Below are positions 1-7,933 of a stretch of DNA of 64,000 bases, piece after piece. The DNA is from Paludibacter sp. (lineage in GTDB: Bacteria; Bacteroidota; Bacteroidia; Bacteroidales; Paludibacteraceae), in assembly GCA_031292575.1 (NCBI GenBank), contig JARLGX010000017.1, positions 151,712-215,711 on the forward strand. Direction: 5' to 3'. The notes below the pieces were generated by a model. The model was not told where the DNA came from, ran no database searches, and was given only the letters and a program-made list of their open reading frames with translations. Position numbers and translations under genes: made by a program. Each line of letters starts with the position of its first letter. The first letter of the stretch is position 1.

Positions 1-153
1 TCGTTTTACAATCACGTCATAACCTTGTACTGAATAGCTTTTGAGTTGATTACGAGCGGTATAAACCAATTCACCTTCTTGATCAAAAAGCTTTTGAACG
101 TTTGTAATAAACGTGTTTAAAATTTTATATGCAGGGTTGATAACGATTTTCAT
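1..153 (-). CDS. LPS kinase (InaA/RfaY-like), N-terminal fragment cut by window edge
   Basis: The reverse strand reads from an ATG at 153-151 without a stop to the window edge. This gives 51 residues beginning MKIVINPAYKILNTF and containing an LFDQEGELVYTARN stretch. That N-terminus resembles Bacteroidota proteins annotated as lipopolysaccharide kinase InaA family, which phosphorylate core sugars such as heptose or Kdo at the cytoplasmic face. The kinase motifs lie outside the window, so this rests on the N-terminus only. The start is 3 bases after the stop of the GT9 gene, so it is probably the last visible gene of the LPS operon. An unrelated small protein remains possible. Confidence 0.6.
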   Translation of the reverse strand, partial: MKIVINPAYKILNTFITNVQKLFDQEGELVYTARNQLKSYSVQGYDVIVKR

Positions 154-156
154 ATA

Positions 157-1188
157 TTAGAAAAGAATACTTTCAATGTGGTTTATAATTTGCTCCGGTG
201 AAATCTGGTACAAGCAGGCATAATCTTTCCGGTAGCAGGGAATTTGTCCGTAAATAGAACAAGGTCTGCAAAATAAGTCAACTTGTATGGCGTTTTGGAT
301 TGATTGATTCCAACCCATAAAGCCCGCATACGGATGAGTTGCTCCCCAAAGCGAAACAACCGGTGTGTTGACTAACGATGCCAAATGCATATTAGCCGAG
401 TCCATGGAAAACATTACATCTAAATGATTCATTAACAGCAGTTCCTGGCTCATAGTTAGTTTGCCGACCATAGAAGTTATTGAAGAATATTTTTCAATCC
501 AACTGTTGATAATGTTTTTTTCCGATTCTCCACCGCCAAAAACAAATACTTTTACACGCTTATCTTTTGCAAAATGGGCAATTACTTTTTCTTGTAATTC
601 AAGTGGATAAATTTTCCCTTGATGCTTGGCAAATGGAGCAATTCCAAGCCATTTAACATCGTTTTTCTCGCCTGTTTCAGCAATAATTTGAGGTAAATCC
701 ACTTGGTTGTTATCAAAAACAGATTCAAAGTGAAGCTCAAATCTAAATCCAAGTTTTTCTAAAACTTCGTAATAACGAGTGAACCCCGATTTTAGTTGGA
801 CAAACTTTTTGTTCTTTTTCTGAGTGAGTTCTTTTTTTTCTTTACGCCCTTTGTCGATAGATGCAGTTTTAACTCCGGAAAGCATAAATCGTGAACGGAG
901 GTAATGCGACCGTAAAACAGAGTGAAAATCAGCTACATAATTATACTTTTCAGCTTTTAGCTCTTTGTATAAGATATTTAAGCCCTTAATGCCTTGATGT
1001 TTTCCATTTAAATCAGCGCTAATAAAATGAACATTTTCAGGTAATTCATGAAATAAGGGCTCGAAAGATTGTCTGCTCAATACGGTTATTTCGTGCATGG
1101 GGAAATTGACTGCCAACGAATAAATCACCGGAATAGTCATTGCTACATCGCCTAAAGCAGAAAACCGTATGATCAGAATTTTTGACAT
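157..1188 (-). CDS. Glycosyltransferase family 9 (ADP-heptose:LPS heptosyltransferase-like)
   Basis: 343 residues. It opens with the GT9 N-terminal motif ILIIRFSALGDVAMTIPV (residues 4-21), the first Rossmann strand and loop of the GT-B fold. The C-terminal nucleotide-sugar half has GIAPFAKHQGKIYP and, near residue 265, MDSANMHLASLVNTPVVSLWG, the conserved region that binds the ADP-sugar. Such enzymes add heptose (or a related sugar) to the LPS inner core on the cytoplasmic side of the inner membrane. A cysteine cluster near the end (CRPCSIYGQIPCYRKDYAC) is common in this family. Its ATG overlaps the stop of the preceding DUF4254 gene (TAATG), implying translational coupling. The family is secure; the exact donor and acceptor are not visible. 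Confidence 0.9.
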   Translation of the reverse strand: MSKILIIRFSALGDVAMTIPVIYSLAVNFPMHEITVLSRQSFEPLFHELPENVHFISADLNGKHQGIKGLNILYKELKAEKYNYVADFHSVLRSHYLRSRFMLSGVKTASIDKGRKEKKELTQKKNKKFVQLKSGFTRYYEVLEKLGFRFELHFESVFDNNQVDLPQIIAETGEKNDVKWLGIAPFAKHQGKIYPLELQEKVIAHFAKDKRVKVFVFGGGESEKNIINSWIEKYSSITSMVGKLTMSQELLLMNHLDVMFSMDSANMHLASLVNTPVVSLWGATHPYAGFMGWNQSIQNAIQVDLFCRPCSIYGQIPCYRKDYACLYQISPEQIINHIESILF

Positions 1189-1796
1189 TATTTACCTTTA
1201 GCGTACAGAACAGGATTCAAAGCCGGATCGTTGTACATTTTCATTTGTTTATACACTTTCATTTGTTTTTCTCCACTGGCAATATCTTCAATCAATTGAT
1301 TAATAGCCGTCGACAAATCAATTTTCTGTTCAAGCAAAATATTAAGTTTAGTCAGGCATTGAGCTAAATGTTCTGCCGAAGAATCTTTTCTATCCACTTC
1401 TTGCTGCATGTGATAGATTTTTAAATGCAAAATAGACAAACGATCTATGGCCCAGGCCGGACTTTCAGTATTAATAGTTGCTTTTGGACTGATTTTTACA
1501 TCCTTATTTTGATCGAGGAAGTAGCTATCAATCAACTCTACTAAATCGGTTCGGTCCTGATTCGATTTATCAATCCGGCGTTTAAGAGCCAGCGCTTCTA
1601 CCGGATCAATTTCCGGATTTCGGATGATGTCTTCCAAATGCCACTGAACGGTATCAATCCAGTTTTTCAGATATAAATAGTATTCAATACTTTTGAATTC
1701 GTATTTATTATTAATAGGTGCATCTACGTTGTCAGTTTGATGATAATCAACCACTGATTCGTTAAAAATTTGATTGCTTAGTTCAATGAAGGTCAT
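1188..1796 (-). CDS. DUF4254 family protein
   Basis: 202 residues, predicted mostly helical, with no signal peptide or membrane segment. The run YEFKSIEYYLYLKNWID and the central EALALKRRIDKSNQDRTDLVE match my memory of the DUF4254 family, which in Bacteroidota lies beside GT9 heptosyltransferases. The biochemical role is not known to me. Its last base pairs are shared with the start codon of the GT9 gene, and it starts 21 bases after the upstream GT2 stop. It is therefore part of the LPS operon and probably acts with the GT9 enzyme. The C-terminus has a small internal repeat (KQMKVY, KQMKMY). Confidence 0.8.
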   Translation of the reverse strand: MTFIELSNQIFNESVVDYHQTDNVDAPINNKYEFKSIEYYLYLKNWIDTVQWHLEDIIRNPEIDPVEALALKRRIDKSNQDRTDLVELIDSYFLDQNKDVKISPKATINTESPAWAIDRLSILHLKIYHMQQEVDRKDSSAEHLAQCLTKLNILLEQKIDLSTAINQLIEDIASGEKQMKVYKQMKMYNDPALNPVLYAKGK

Positions 1797-1817
1797 ATTC
1801 TTTAGTTAATTCGTTTG

Positions 1818-2534
1818 TTATTTATCAGAAAATTTTCCGGTAAGTTTTTTCCAATAGTATTTAAATGGTTGAGTTTTTTTTAAATGCATCCATGGGTAAA
1901 TACTGTGCTGTAAATGTGTAACCGGCATCGAAACAGCCAAATAATTTTTAAATCCCAATTCAATTGATTTATTCGATATAAAATGATCGTGCCAGGTTCT
2001 TTCAGAATTTAATATGTCGAAATTATACGACGTCAGAAACGACTGTGTTAAAAGAGTACAGCAAAAACTGAGCTCCCTTTTTGTGCTAATAACTTTCGAC
2101 GTATATCTTTTGGCAAACAAATACGGAGAATTTATTTTTTTGTTAGAATCTCTTGTAATTGCAGCTATTAATCCAGGATTCTCAAGTGTGGAAACAGACT
2201 CGTACATTTGCTGAATTGTATTTTTTTCAACGATTATATCCGATTCAATAATCAGTAAATGAGCATCTTCGAAATTCGCACGGCGTTGTGCCGTTTGTAA
2301 AATCATTAGATAATTAGGCGAAGGATGCATACTAATGTCTTTAAGATTTACCAACGTAAATCCTAATTTTTCAGCAGCTTGTTCAAGTTTCTCTGTTGTT
2401 TCATCAGTGCTGAAATCGTTGTACACAGTGTAGTTGTAATCTACCGCGATTTCAGAATTCATAACACTTTCAATTGTCTTTAACGATGTTTCTAACGAAT
2501 CTTTTACAGGGGTGAAAATATGCAGTTTATTCAT
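1818..2534 (-). CDS. Glycosyltransferase family 2-like protein
   Basis: 238 residues. The N-terminus (HIFTPVKDSLETSLKTIESV) and the NDFSTDETTE segment near residue 39 correspond to the GT-A nucleotide-binding fold of family 2 enzymes. LLIIESDIIVEKNT near residue 93 would be the metal-binding acidic motif, here ESD rather than a classical DxD. The C-terminus is basic and aromatic (YPWMHLKKTQPFKYYWKKL), suggesting peripheral contact with the membrane. It sits 8 bases after the flippase stop and 21 bases before DUF4254, so it very likely contributes to LPS or surface-glycan assembly. Donor and acceptor are unknown. It is somewhat short for the family. Confidence 0.75.
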   Translation of the reverse strand: MNKLHIFTPVKDSLETSLKTIESVMNSEIAVDYNYTVYNDFSTDETTEKLEQAAEKLGFTLVNLKDISMHPSPNYLMILQTAQRRANFEDAHLLIIESDIIVEKNTIQQMYESVSTLENPGLIAAITRDSNKKINSPYLFAKRYTSKVISTKRELSFCCTLLTQSFLTSYNFDILNSERTWHDHFISNKSIELGFKNYLAVSMPVTHLQHSIYPWMHLKKTQPFKYYWKKLTGKFSDK

Positions 2535-2542
2535 TATAACGG

Positions 2543-4030
2543 TTATTTAAAAAATCGATTGATAACAGGAATTGTTCGTAATGGGAAATCCCGTTTTACT
2601 AACAAAACAATATAAGCAATCATTAGTATGGATTTTAGTCCTACATTTAGGATTGTATAAGGTGTATTGATAAACGTGCTAATTACATATAAAACAATTG
2701 TTACAGCAGTGTAAAGCCCGATTGTTTTCAAATCGTATTTTATCGGCATAAATTTTTGGCCGTAATAGTATGAAATCATCATAATAACAAAATAACATAC
2801 AAATGCAGCCCAGGCACAACCCATGTAACTGTAAATCGGAACTAGAATGATATTCAACAGTATTATAATAATTGTTCCAATAATCGAAAACCAAGCACCA
2901 TACATAGTTTTGTCGGTAAGTTTATACCAAAGTGAGAGATTAAAAAATATTCCCTGAAAGATAAACGAAAACATAACTACCGGCACAACCTTCAAACCTC
3001 CCCAATAACTGTATTTGATTACATGCTTAAAAATATCCATATAAAGTACCATTCCTAAAAATATAAATAGGGCAATTAAAATGTAGTATTTCATTGCATC
3101 AGCATAAGTTTCAAGGCTATTTTTGTCCTTCTTTTGGGCGAAAATAAATGGTTCGTATGAATAACGGAATGCTTGCGTGAACATTGTCATTACTAAGGCA
3201 ATTTTAGATGTTGCTCCATAAATTCCTAATTCAGACTCGCCCGTTTTTCCATGCATTAAAAATGGAAAAAGTATCTTATCCAATGTTTGGTTCATTATCC
3301 CCGCAATTCCCAAAACGACAAGCGGCAACGAGTACTGAAGCATTTTTTTAAGTAACTTTTTATCAAACTCAAATTTCACTACAAATACATCGAATAATAA
3401 AGCGATTGTTACAAGTGCAGTAGAAAATATGTTGGCAATAAATACATATCCAACGCCGTAATCAGGCTTATAAAACCAGTTAATCAGATTCGGATTTCTG
3501 GTCTCGATCCAGGGGCAAATGACGAGAAAAAAGATATTAAAAAAGATGTTGACAAAAATGGCAAATAAATTCAGCGCAACAAAACGATAAGGACGATTAA
3601 TGTATCGCAGATATACGTAAGGAATGCATCCAAAAGCATCTAAAGCAACCACTGTTCCCAGTAATGCAATAAACTCGGAATGTTTCGAATATCCTAACAC
3701 ATCTGCTATTTGATGGGAAAATATAATACAAGTTAAGGCAAAAATTGTTGAAGTTGTACCTACCGCAACCAATGTAGTGCTATATACTTTTCCTGCTTCT
3801 TCTTTGTTTTTATTTGCAAAACGTAGAAAACCGGTTTCCATGCCATAGGTAAGCATTACTAATAACAAAGCAGTCCAGGCGTACAAATTTGTTACAATAC
3901 CATAATCAGCTGAGCTTGCAAGAACGTAGGTATAAAGTGGAACCATCATCCAATTCAGGAATCTTCCTAAAATACTGCTAACTCCATATAAGGCGGTTTC
4001 TTTCGCCAGTTTCTTCATTTGTTGAGCCAT
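2543..4030 (-). CDS. Polysaccharide/lipid-linked oligosaccharide flippase (Wzx/MATE-MVF superfamily)
   Basis: 495 residues with about 12-14 hydrophobic segments through its length, the usual size for Wzx-type flippases. The start MAQQMKKLAKETALYGVSSI is typical: a short basic lead, then the amphipathic first helix with GVSSILGRFLNWMMVPLYT. A conserved acidic pair (YGMETGFLRFANK) follows near residue 63. The protein would move undecaprenyl-linked glycan units across the inner membrane. It is the first gene of the minus-strand glycan group (GT2, DUF4254, GT9 and the LPS kinase follow with short spacings). The superfamily is secure; the transported glycan is unknown. Confidence 0.88.
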   Translation of the reverse strand: MAQQMKKLAKETALYGVSSILGRFLNWMMVPLYTYVLASSADYGIVTNLYAWTALLLVMLTYGMETGFLRFANKNKEEAGKVYSTTLVAVGTTSTIFALTCIIFSHQIADVLGYSKHSEFIALLGTVVALDAFGCIPYVYLRYINRPYRFVALNLFAIFVNIFFNIFFLVICPWIETRNPNLINWFYKPDYGVGYVFIANIFSTALVTIALLFDVFVVKFEFDKKLLKKMLQYSLPLVVLGIAGIMNQTLDKILFPFLMHGKTGESELGIYGATSKIALVMTMFTQAFRYSYEPFIFAQKKDKNSLETYADAMKYYILIALFIFLGMVLYMDIFKHVIKYSYWGGLKVVPVVMFSFIFQGIFFNLSLWYKLTDKTMYGAWFSIIGTIIIILLNIILVPIYSYMGCAWAAFVCYFVIMMISYYYGQKFMPIKYDLKTIGLYTAVTIVLYVISTFINTPYTILNVGLKSILMIAYIVLLVKRDFPLRTIPVINRFFK

Positions 4031-4096
4031 AGGTTAATGCGATAATAGGGGTAATTTGGCAATGTGCTAATTAAAGTCTTTTATAAAATTCAATAC

Positions 4097-4384
4097 TTAT
4101 TTCTTGCGAAAAAAATTCAGAACTTTTTCCATCCATTTCATTTCGGGTGAAGGTTCAAAATCTTCTGGCTTTAGGTAGCCGGCTTCCAGAAGCAATTTTA
4201 CGGCTTCTTCAGCCTGTTCTGTTCGCACCTGAAGCTGTACGCCTCCATTTGCATTCGCAATATAAGCACGGTTACTTATCTCATCTCGTCCAAAACACTC
4301 AATTTCAAAAGATTCGAGATATGACTTTACCATTTCAAAATCATTCGAACTGTTAAATGTTCTTACTGTTACTAATTCTTCCAT
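4097..4384 (-). CDS. DUF2007-type small protein (putative signal transducing protein)
   Basis: 95 residues. The beginning (VTVRTFNSSNDFEMVKSYLES) and the later VQLQVRTEQAEEAVKLL are characteristic of the DUF2007 domain, a small ferredoxin-like alpha/beta fold related in shape to the GlnB group. No membrane segment. The middle holds a GRDEISN loop, and a basic tail ends MEKVLNFFRKK. It lies 40 bases downstream of ruvB, separated by a short GC-rich repeat (4401-4425). Function is unknown; many bacteria carry one such gene in housekeeping regions. Confidence 0.8.
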   Translation of the reverse strand: MEELVTVRTFNSSNDFEMVKSYLESFEIECFGRDEISNRAYIANANGGVQLQVRTEQAEEAVKLLLEAGYLKPEDFEPSPEMKWMEKVLNFFRKK

Positions 4385-4400
4385 ATTTAGATCTTTCTTA

Positions 4401-4425
4401 GCCCTTTTTAGGGGTTTGGGGTCAT
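4401..4425 (-). repeat. Short GC-rich dispersed repeat (GACCCCAAACCCC type), copy 1
   Basis: Read on the minus strand, this 25-base stretch is a GACCCCAAACCCC unit followed by an A-rich spacer and GGGC, able to form a short stem. It fills the gap between the ruvB stop and the DUF2007 gene. A close relative lies at 63916-63943 in the opposite orientation with a longer stem. Such elements look like dispersed intergenic repeats; the function is not evident. Confidence 0.5.
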
Positions 4426-5441
4426 TAAAACAGCGTTCCTGTTTCTCCTAGTTTTACTTTCCCCAAATGTTTGTATGCCAATTCAGTTACTTCGCGGCCA
4501 CGTGGTGTGCGTTTCATAAAACCCTCTTTAATCAGAAACGGTTCGTATACTTCTTCCAAAGTTCCTGCATCTTCGCCCAAAGCAGTGGCAATAGTAGTTA
4601 AACCAACGGGTCCACCACTGAATTTATCGATTATGGTGTTCAAAATTTTATTGTCAATCTCGTCCAGTCCATATTTGTCAATATTCAAAGCTTCGAGCGC
4701 ATAACACGCAATTTCCACGTCGATGTTGCCATTGCCCTTTACTTGAGCAAAATCGCGTACACGCCGAAGCAAAGCGTTGGCAATGCGGGGAGTTCCACGA
4801 CTACGACCTCCAATTTCGAGTGCTGCCTGATTGTCAATCGGAACATCAAGTAATCGGGCCGATCGTTTGATAATTCCGGTGATTACTTCTATATCATAAT
4901 ATTCAAAGTGACAATTTATACCGAACCGAGCCCGCAACGGAGCTGTCAGTAATCCACTTCGTGTGGTTGCTCCAATCAATGTAAATGGATTCAAATCCAA
5001 TTGAATAGACCGTGCACTTGGCCCCTTATCTATCATTATGTCAATGCGATAATCTTCCATGGCAGAATACAAATATTCTTCCACAATAGGACTCAAGCGA
5101 TGAATTTCGTCGATAAAAAGCACATCGTTTGTTTCCAGACTCGTTAGTAAGCCGGCTAAATCACCCGGTTTATCGAGTACTGGACCGGATGTGATTTTGA
5201 ATCCCACGTTCAGCTCGTTGGCAATGATATTCGAAAGCGTGGTTTTGCCCAGTCCCGGAGGTCCGTGCAACAACACATGATCAAGCGATTCGGTACGCAT
5301 ACGGGCGGCTTGCACAAAGATTTTCAGATTTTCGACAATTTTATTTTGTCCGCTAAAATCCGAAAAAGTCAGTGGCCGCAGTGCGTTCTCGAACTCTTTT
5401 TCGCCTTTTTGATTGTTTCGTATATCGAAATTTTCTTCCAT
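4425..5441 (-). CDS. ruvB: Holliday junction branch migration helicase RuvB
   Basis: 338 residues, the normal RuvB length. It has Walker [12 protein letters not shown] (near residue 65), Walker [11 protein letters not shown] (near residue 108), the sensor/arginine-finger region [10 protein letters not shown] (near residue 157), a small AAA+ lid, and a C-terminal winged helix ([19 protein letters not shown]). It forms the hexameric motor that drives branch migration with RuvA during recombination repair; RuvC and RuvA are not in the window. The start MEENFDIRN followed by [16 protein letters not shown] matches the family N-terminus. Product very secure. Confidence 0.97.
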   Translation of the reverse strand: MEENFDIRNNQKGEKEFENALRPLTFSDFSGQNKIVENLKIFVQAARMRTESLDHVLLHGPPGLGKTTLSNIIANELNVGFKITSGPVLDKPGDLAGLLTSLETNDVLFIDEIHRLSPIVEEYLYSAMEDYRIDIMIDKGPSARSIQLDLNPFTLIGATTRSGLLTAPLRARFGINCHFEYYDIEVITGIIKRSARLLDVPIDNQAALEIGGRSRGTPRIANALLRRVRDFAQVKGNGNIDVEIACYALEALNIDKYGLDEIDNKILNTIIDKFSGGPVGLTTIATALGEDAGTLEEVYEPFLIKEGFMKRTPRGREVTELAYKHLGKVKLGETGTLF

Positions 5442-5456
5442 TTATTTTTAGTCTAA

Positions 5457-5485
5457 CTTTTCCAAAGTTTAGAACTTTGGAAAAG
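5457..5485 (-). terminator. Hairpin between the gldA-like gene and ruvB
   Basis: A perfect 13-bp inverted repeat (CTTTTCCAAAGTT, 5457-5469 and 5473-5485) with a three-base loop sits in the 54-base gap downstream of the ABC gene. The outer T-tract on the minus strand is weak, so it could be a terminator or a processing/stability hairpin ahead of ruvB. Confidence 0.5.
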
Positions 5486-5495
5486 ATGTCAAACC

Positions 5496-6401
5496 TTATT
5501 TTGTCAAACTCCTGAACACCTCTTCCATACTTCGTTCAACAGCCTTCAGGGTCAAAATTTTATTAGTTGTTTTTACAGCAAAATCAAAAATATTTCCACG
5601 AACATCAGAAGTAGATATTATTGTAAAATGTTTTTCACTCAATTTGGTTACTTCTGTAACATCGTTGAGTTTTTCAAGCTCAATAGCTGAAACTTCATTC
5701 GAAAACTCTACTTCAAAATGAAGACTGTCTTCAGCAAAAGCTTTTATTTTTGATAAATCGGAATAGTCAGCCACAATTTCGCCGTTATTTATCACAATAA
5801 CGCGGTTACAAATAGCTTTGATTTCCTGCATTATATGCGTGCTGAGCAATACCGTTTTGTCTTTTCCAATTTCCCGGATCAAATTGCGAATTTCTTCCAA
5901 TTGGTTTGGATCAAGCCCTGTTGTAGGTTCGTCCAGGATCAAAACTTTGGGGTTTGGAATAAGTGCCTGCGCCAATCCGACCCGTTGCCGGTAACCTTTT
6001 GACAGTTGGCCAATCTTTTTATGAAACTCCGGCCGCAAACCTACTTTGTCGATCAGCTCATTAACCCGATGCTCCTTTTCTTTGCCGAGTTTATATGTTT
6101 CTGCCACAAAAAGCAGATATTCTTTCACATACATGTCGGCATACAGCGGATTTTGTTCTGGTAAATAGCCAACCATGCTACTCGTTTTCAGTTGGTTTTC
6201 GTGAACTTCAATTCCACAAATTTTTGCCGAACCCGAAGAATAGGCTAATGCCCCCGCCAAAATCTTCATAGTTGTAGTTTTTCCGGCACCGTTTGGTCCC
6301 AAAAAACCTACTACTTCACCTTCTCCAATTTCGAAGTTAATGTTGTTCAAAACGGTTTGTTCACCGTATTTCTTTGAAAGATTTGATATGCTGATTGACA
6401 C
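5496..6401 (-). CDS. gldA: ABC transporter ATP-binding protein, GldA-like
   Basis: 301 residues. It carries a full ABC ATPase domain: Walker A GPNGAGKTTT (near residue 35), Q-loop in VGYLPEQNPLY, signature LSKGYRQRVGLAQAL (near 134), Walker B KVLILDEPTTGLDPNQ, and H-loop STHIMQE. The C-terminal 80 residues form the extra domain seen in GldA/CcmA-like ATPases. GldA is the ATPase of the GldAFG transporter linked to gliding in Bacteroidota; homologues also occur in non-gliding species. No permease gene (gldF/gldG) is adjacent, so the partner must be encoded elsewhere. A TAnnTTTG match lies upstream at 6441-6448. The ATPase is certain; the gldA assignment is probable. Confidence 0.8.
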   Translation of the reverse strand: MSISISNLSKKYGEQTVLNNINFEIGEGEVVGFLGPNGAGKTTTMKILAGALAYSSGSAKICGIEVHENQLKTSSMVGYLPEQNPLYADMYVKEYLLFVAETYKLGKEKEHRVNELIDKVGLRPEFHKKIGQLSKGYRQRVGLAQALIPNPKVLILDEPTTGLDPNQLEEIRNLIREIGKDKTVLLSTHIMQEIKAICNRVIVINNGEIVADYSDLSKIKAFAEDSLHFEVEFSNEVSAIELEKLNDVTEVTKLSEKHFTIISTSDVRGNIFDFAVKTTNKILTLKAVERSMEEVFRSLTK

Positions 6402-6440
6402 CGCTTTACTTACAGATTAAGAATTTACAGATTGTAATTG

Positions 6441-6448
6441 CAAAAGTA
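6441..6448 (-). promoter_or_regulatory. Putative -7 element (TACTTTTG) for the gldA-like gene
   Basis: On the minus strand this reads TACTTTTG, a full match to TAnnTTTG, about 40 bases upstream of the ATG. No good -33 TTTG is visible at the expected spacing, so the call is moderate. Confidence 0.4.
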
Positions 6449-6503
6449 CATCATTTATTTGCAGATTTACGATTTTATGACATCCAATTGTAGGACTTTG
6501 ACA

Positions 6504-7181
6504 TTAAACGTTAGGCTTTTTAAACATGCTATTTACTAACGATAGTAAGATATACCAACCTATTATTGGAGCAAAAGCGTTTTGTTGGAATGCGATTAGA
6601 AATAATATGCATACAATCAGGAAAATATATTGTAACTGATTGTCATTCCAGCCTGCATTTTTGAATTTGAGCGAAAACATTGGAATTTCCGATATCAGAA
6701 AATAGCAGAATAAACCGATAAGAATAAGTAGTAGACACACATTACTAAGCAAAAAAGGGGAGAACGAGAATACAAGCCCTGCCCAAAATATCGCATTTGC
6801 CGGTACAGGAAGTCCAATAAATGATGAAGTTTGTCGGTCATCGATATTGAATTTGGCCAATCGAAGTCCTGAAAAAACAGGAATCAGAAATGCAACAAAA
6901 GGTAACCATTCGCTAAAGGTATTTCCGGATAATAATGAAAAAACAATTGCTCCCGGAGCCATACCAAAACTAATTATGTCGGCCAGCGAATCCAGTTCTT
7001 TACCCATGGGCGAATAGGCTTTAAGCAGGCGGGCTGCAAAACCATCGAAAAAATCGAAAATCGCTGAAAGCAAAATTGCGATAAATGCACCCTCATAATT
7101 ACCTTTGAATGCCAATAAAACAGCCACACAACCTGAAAACAGATTGAGCGAAGTAATGAAATTTGGGACGTGTTTTTTCAT
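6504..7181 (-). CDS. pssA: CDP-diacylglycerol--serine O-phosphatidyltransferase
   Basis: 225 residues with about six to eight hydrophobic helices. The CDP-alcohol phosphotransferase signature is complete near residue 42: DFFDGFAARLL followed by GKELDSLAD, giving the D-x2-DG-x2-AR-x8-G-x3-D-x3-D pattern that binds metal and CDP-DAG. It makes phosphatidylserine from CDP-diacylglycerol and serine at the inner membrane, feeding phosphatidylethanolamine synthesis. The start MKKHVPNFITSLNLFSGC is typical. It begins 5 bases after the dtd stop, so the two form an operon. Product secure. Confidence 0.93.
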   Translation of the reverse strand: MKKHVPNFITSLNLFSGCVAVLLAFKGNYEGAFIAILLSAIFDFFDGFAARLLKAYSPMGKELDSLADIISFGMAPGAIVFSLLSGNTFSEWLPFVAFLIPVFSGLRLAKFNIDDRQTSSFIGLPVPANAIFWAGLVFSFSPFLLSNVCLLLILIGLFCYFLISEIPMFSLKFKNAGWNDNQLQYIFLIVCILFLIAFQQNAFAPIIGWYILLSLVNSMFKKPNV

Positions 7182-7186
7182 ATAAA

Positions 7187-7639
7187 TTACTCTTTATTTT
7201 TACTATCTATCCAAATTGTTACTGGTCCATTATTGACCAAAGCCACTTTCATATCGGCTGCAAAAGTACCAGTTTCTACTTCTTTTCCAAGTTTTTCAGT
7301 CAACGATGCGCAAAAATTTTCGTATAACGGTATGGCGGTTTCGTGTTTCGCCGCTTTGATGTACGAAGGACGATTGCCTTTTTTGGTCATGGCATGAAGC
7401 GTAAACTGGCTAACAACCAGTATTTCACCACCAACCTCCAGCACCGAACGGTTCATTACGCCATTTTCATCATCAAATATACGTAGCCCAACTACTTTCC
7501 CTGCCAGCCAATCCGAATCTTCCACCGTGTCGGCTTCTTCAATGCCAACCAAAACCAATAACCCGATTCCGATGGATGATTTTATAGTTTTGTCAATCTC
7601 TACCGAGGCTTCGTTTACCCGTTGAATTAAAATGCGCAT
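7187..7639 (-). CDS. dtd: D-aminoacyl-tRNA deacylase
   Basis: 150 residues, the standard Dtd length. It starts MRILIQRVNEASVEI, has the SQFTLHAMTKKGNRPSY active-site segment near residue 77 and the cross-subunit NNGPVTIWID motif at the C-terminus. The enzyme is a homodimer that hydrolyses D-aminoacyl- and misacylated glycyl-tRNAs. It is the first gene of a dtd-pssA pair; a TAnnTTTG element lies just upstream. Product secure. Confidence 0.96.
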   Translation of the reverse strand: MRILIQRVNEASVEIDKTIKSSIGIGLLVLVGIEEADTVEDSDWLAGKVVGLRIFDDENGVMNRSVLEVGGEILVVSQFTLHAMTKKGNRPSYIKAAKHETAIPLYENFCASLTEKLGKEVETGTFAADMKVALVNNGPVTIWIDSKNKE

Positions 7640-7670
7640 GATTTCTGAATTGAACCTGTTTTTCAGTCGG

Positions 7671-7678
7671 CAAAATTA
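7671..7678 (-). promoter_or_regulatory. Putative -7 element (TAATTTTG) for dtd-pssA
   Basis: The minus strand reads TAATTTTG about 32 bases upstream of the dtd ATG, matching TAnnTTTG exactly. No clear -33 TTTG at the usual distance. Confidence 0.4.
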
Positions 7679-7933
7679 CAAAAAAATGTGGATAGTCAGT
7701 TTTTAAGACTTCAGGTCTCTTTAATATTCTGCTTCTTGTCTAATAATATTTTGTTTTTATCAAATACTCCCATTAAAAAACCAATTTTTCTACTTTCGAT
7801 TCGTATAAATAAACCAAATTTGCATTGTAATTTGTCTAAGTAATATCTGCTTCGATTTTAGATGACAAATTCGCAACAAATCAATATTTTTTTTAATCTC
7901 AAAAATAGTTAATCATCAAGAAAAATACATTTT

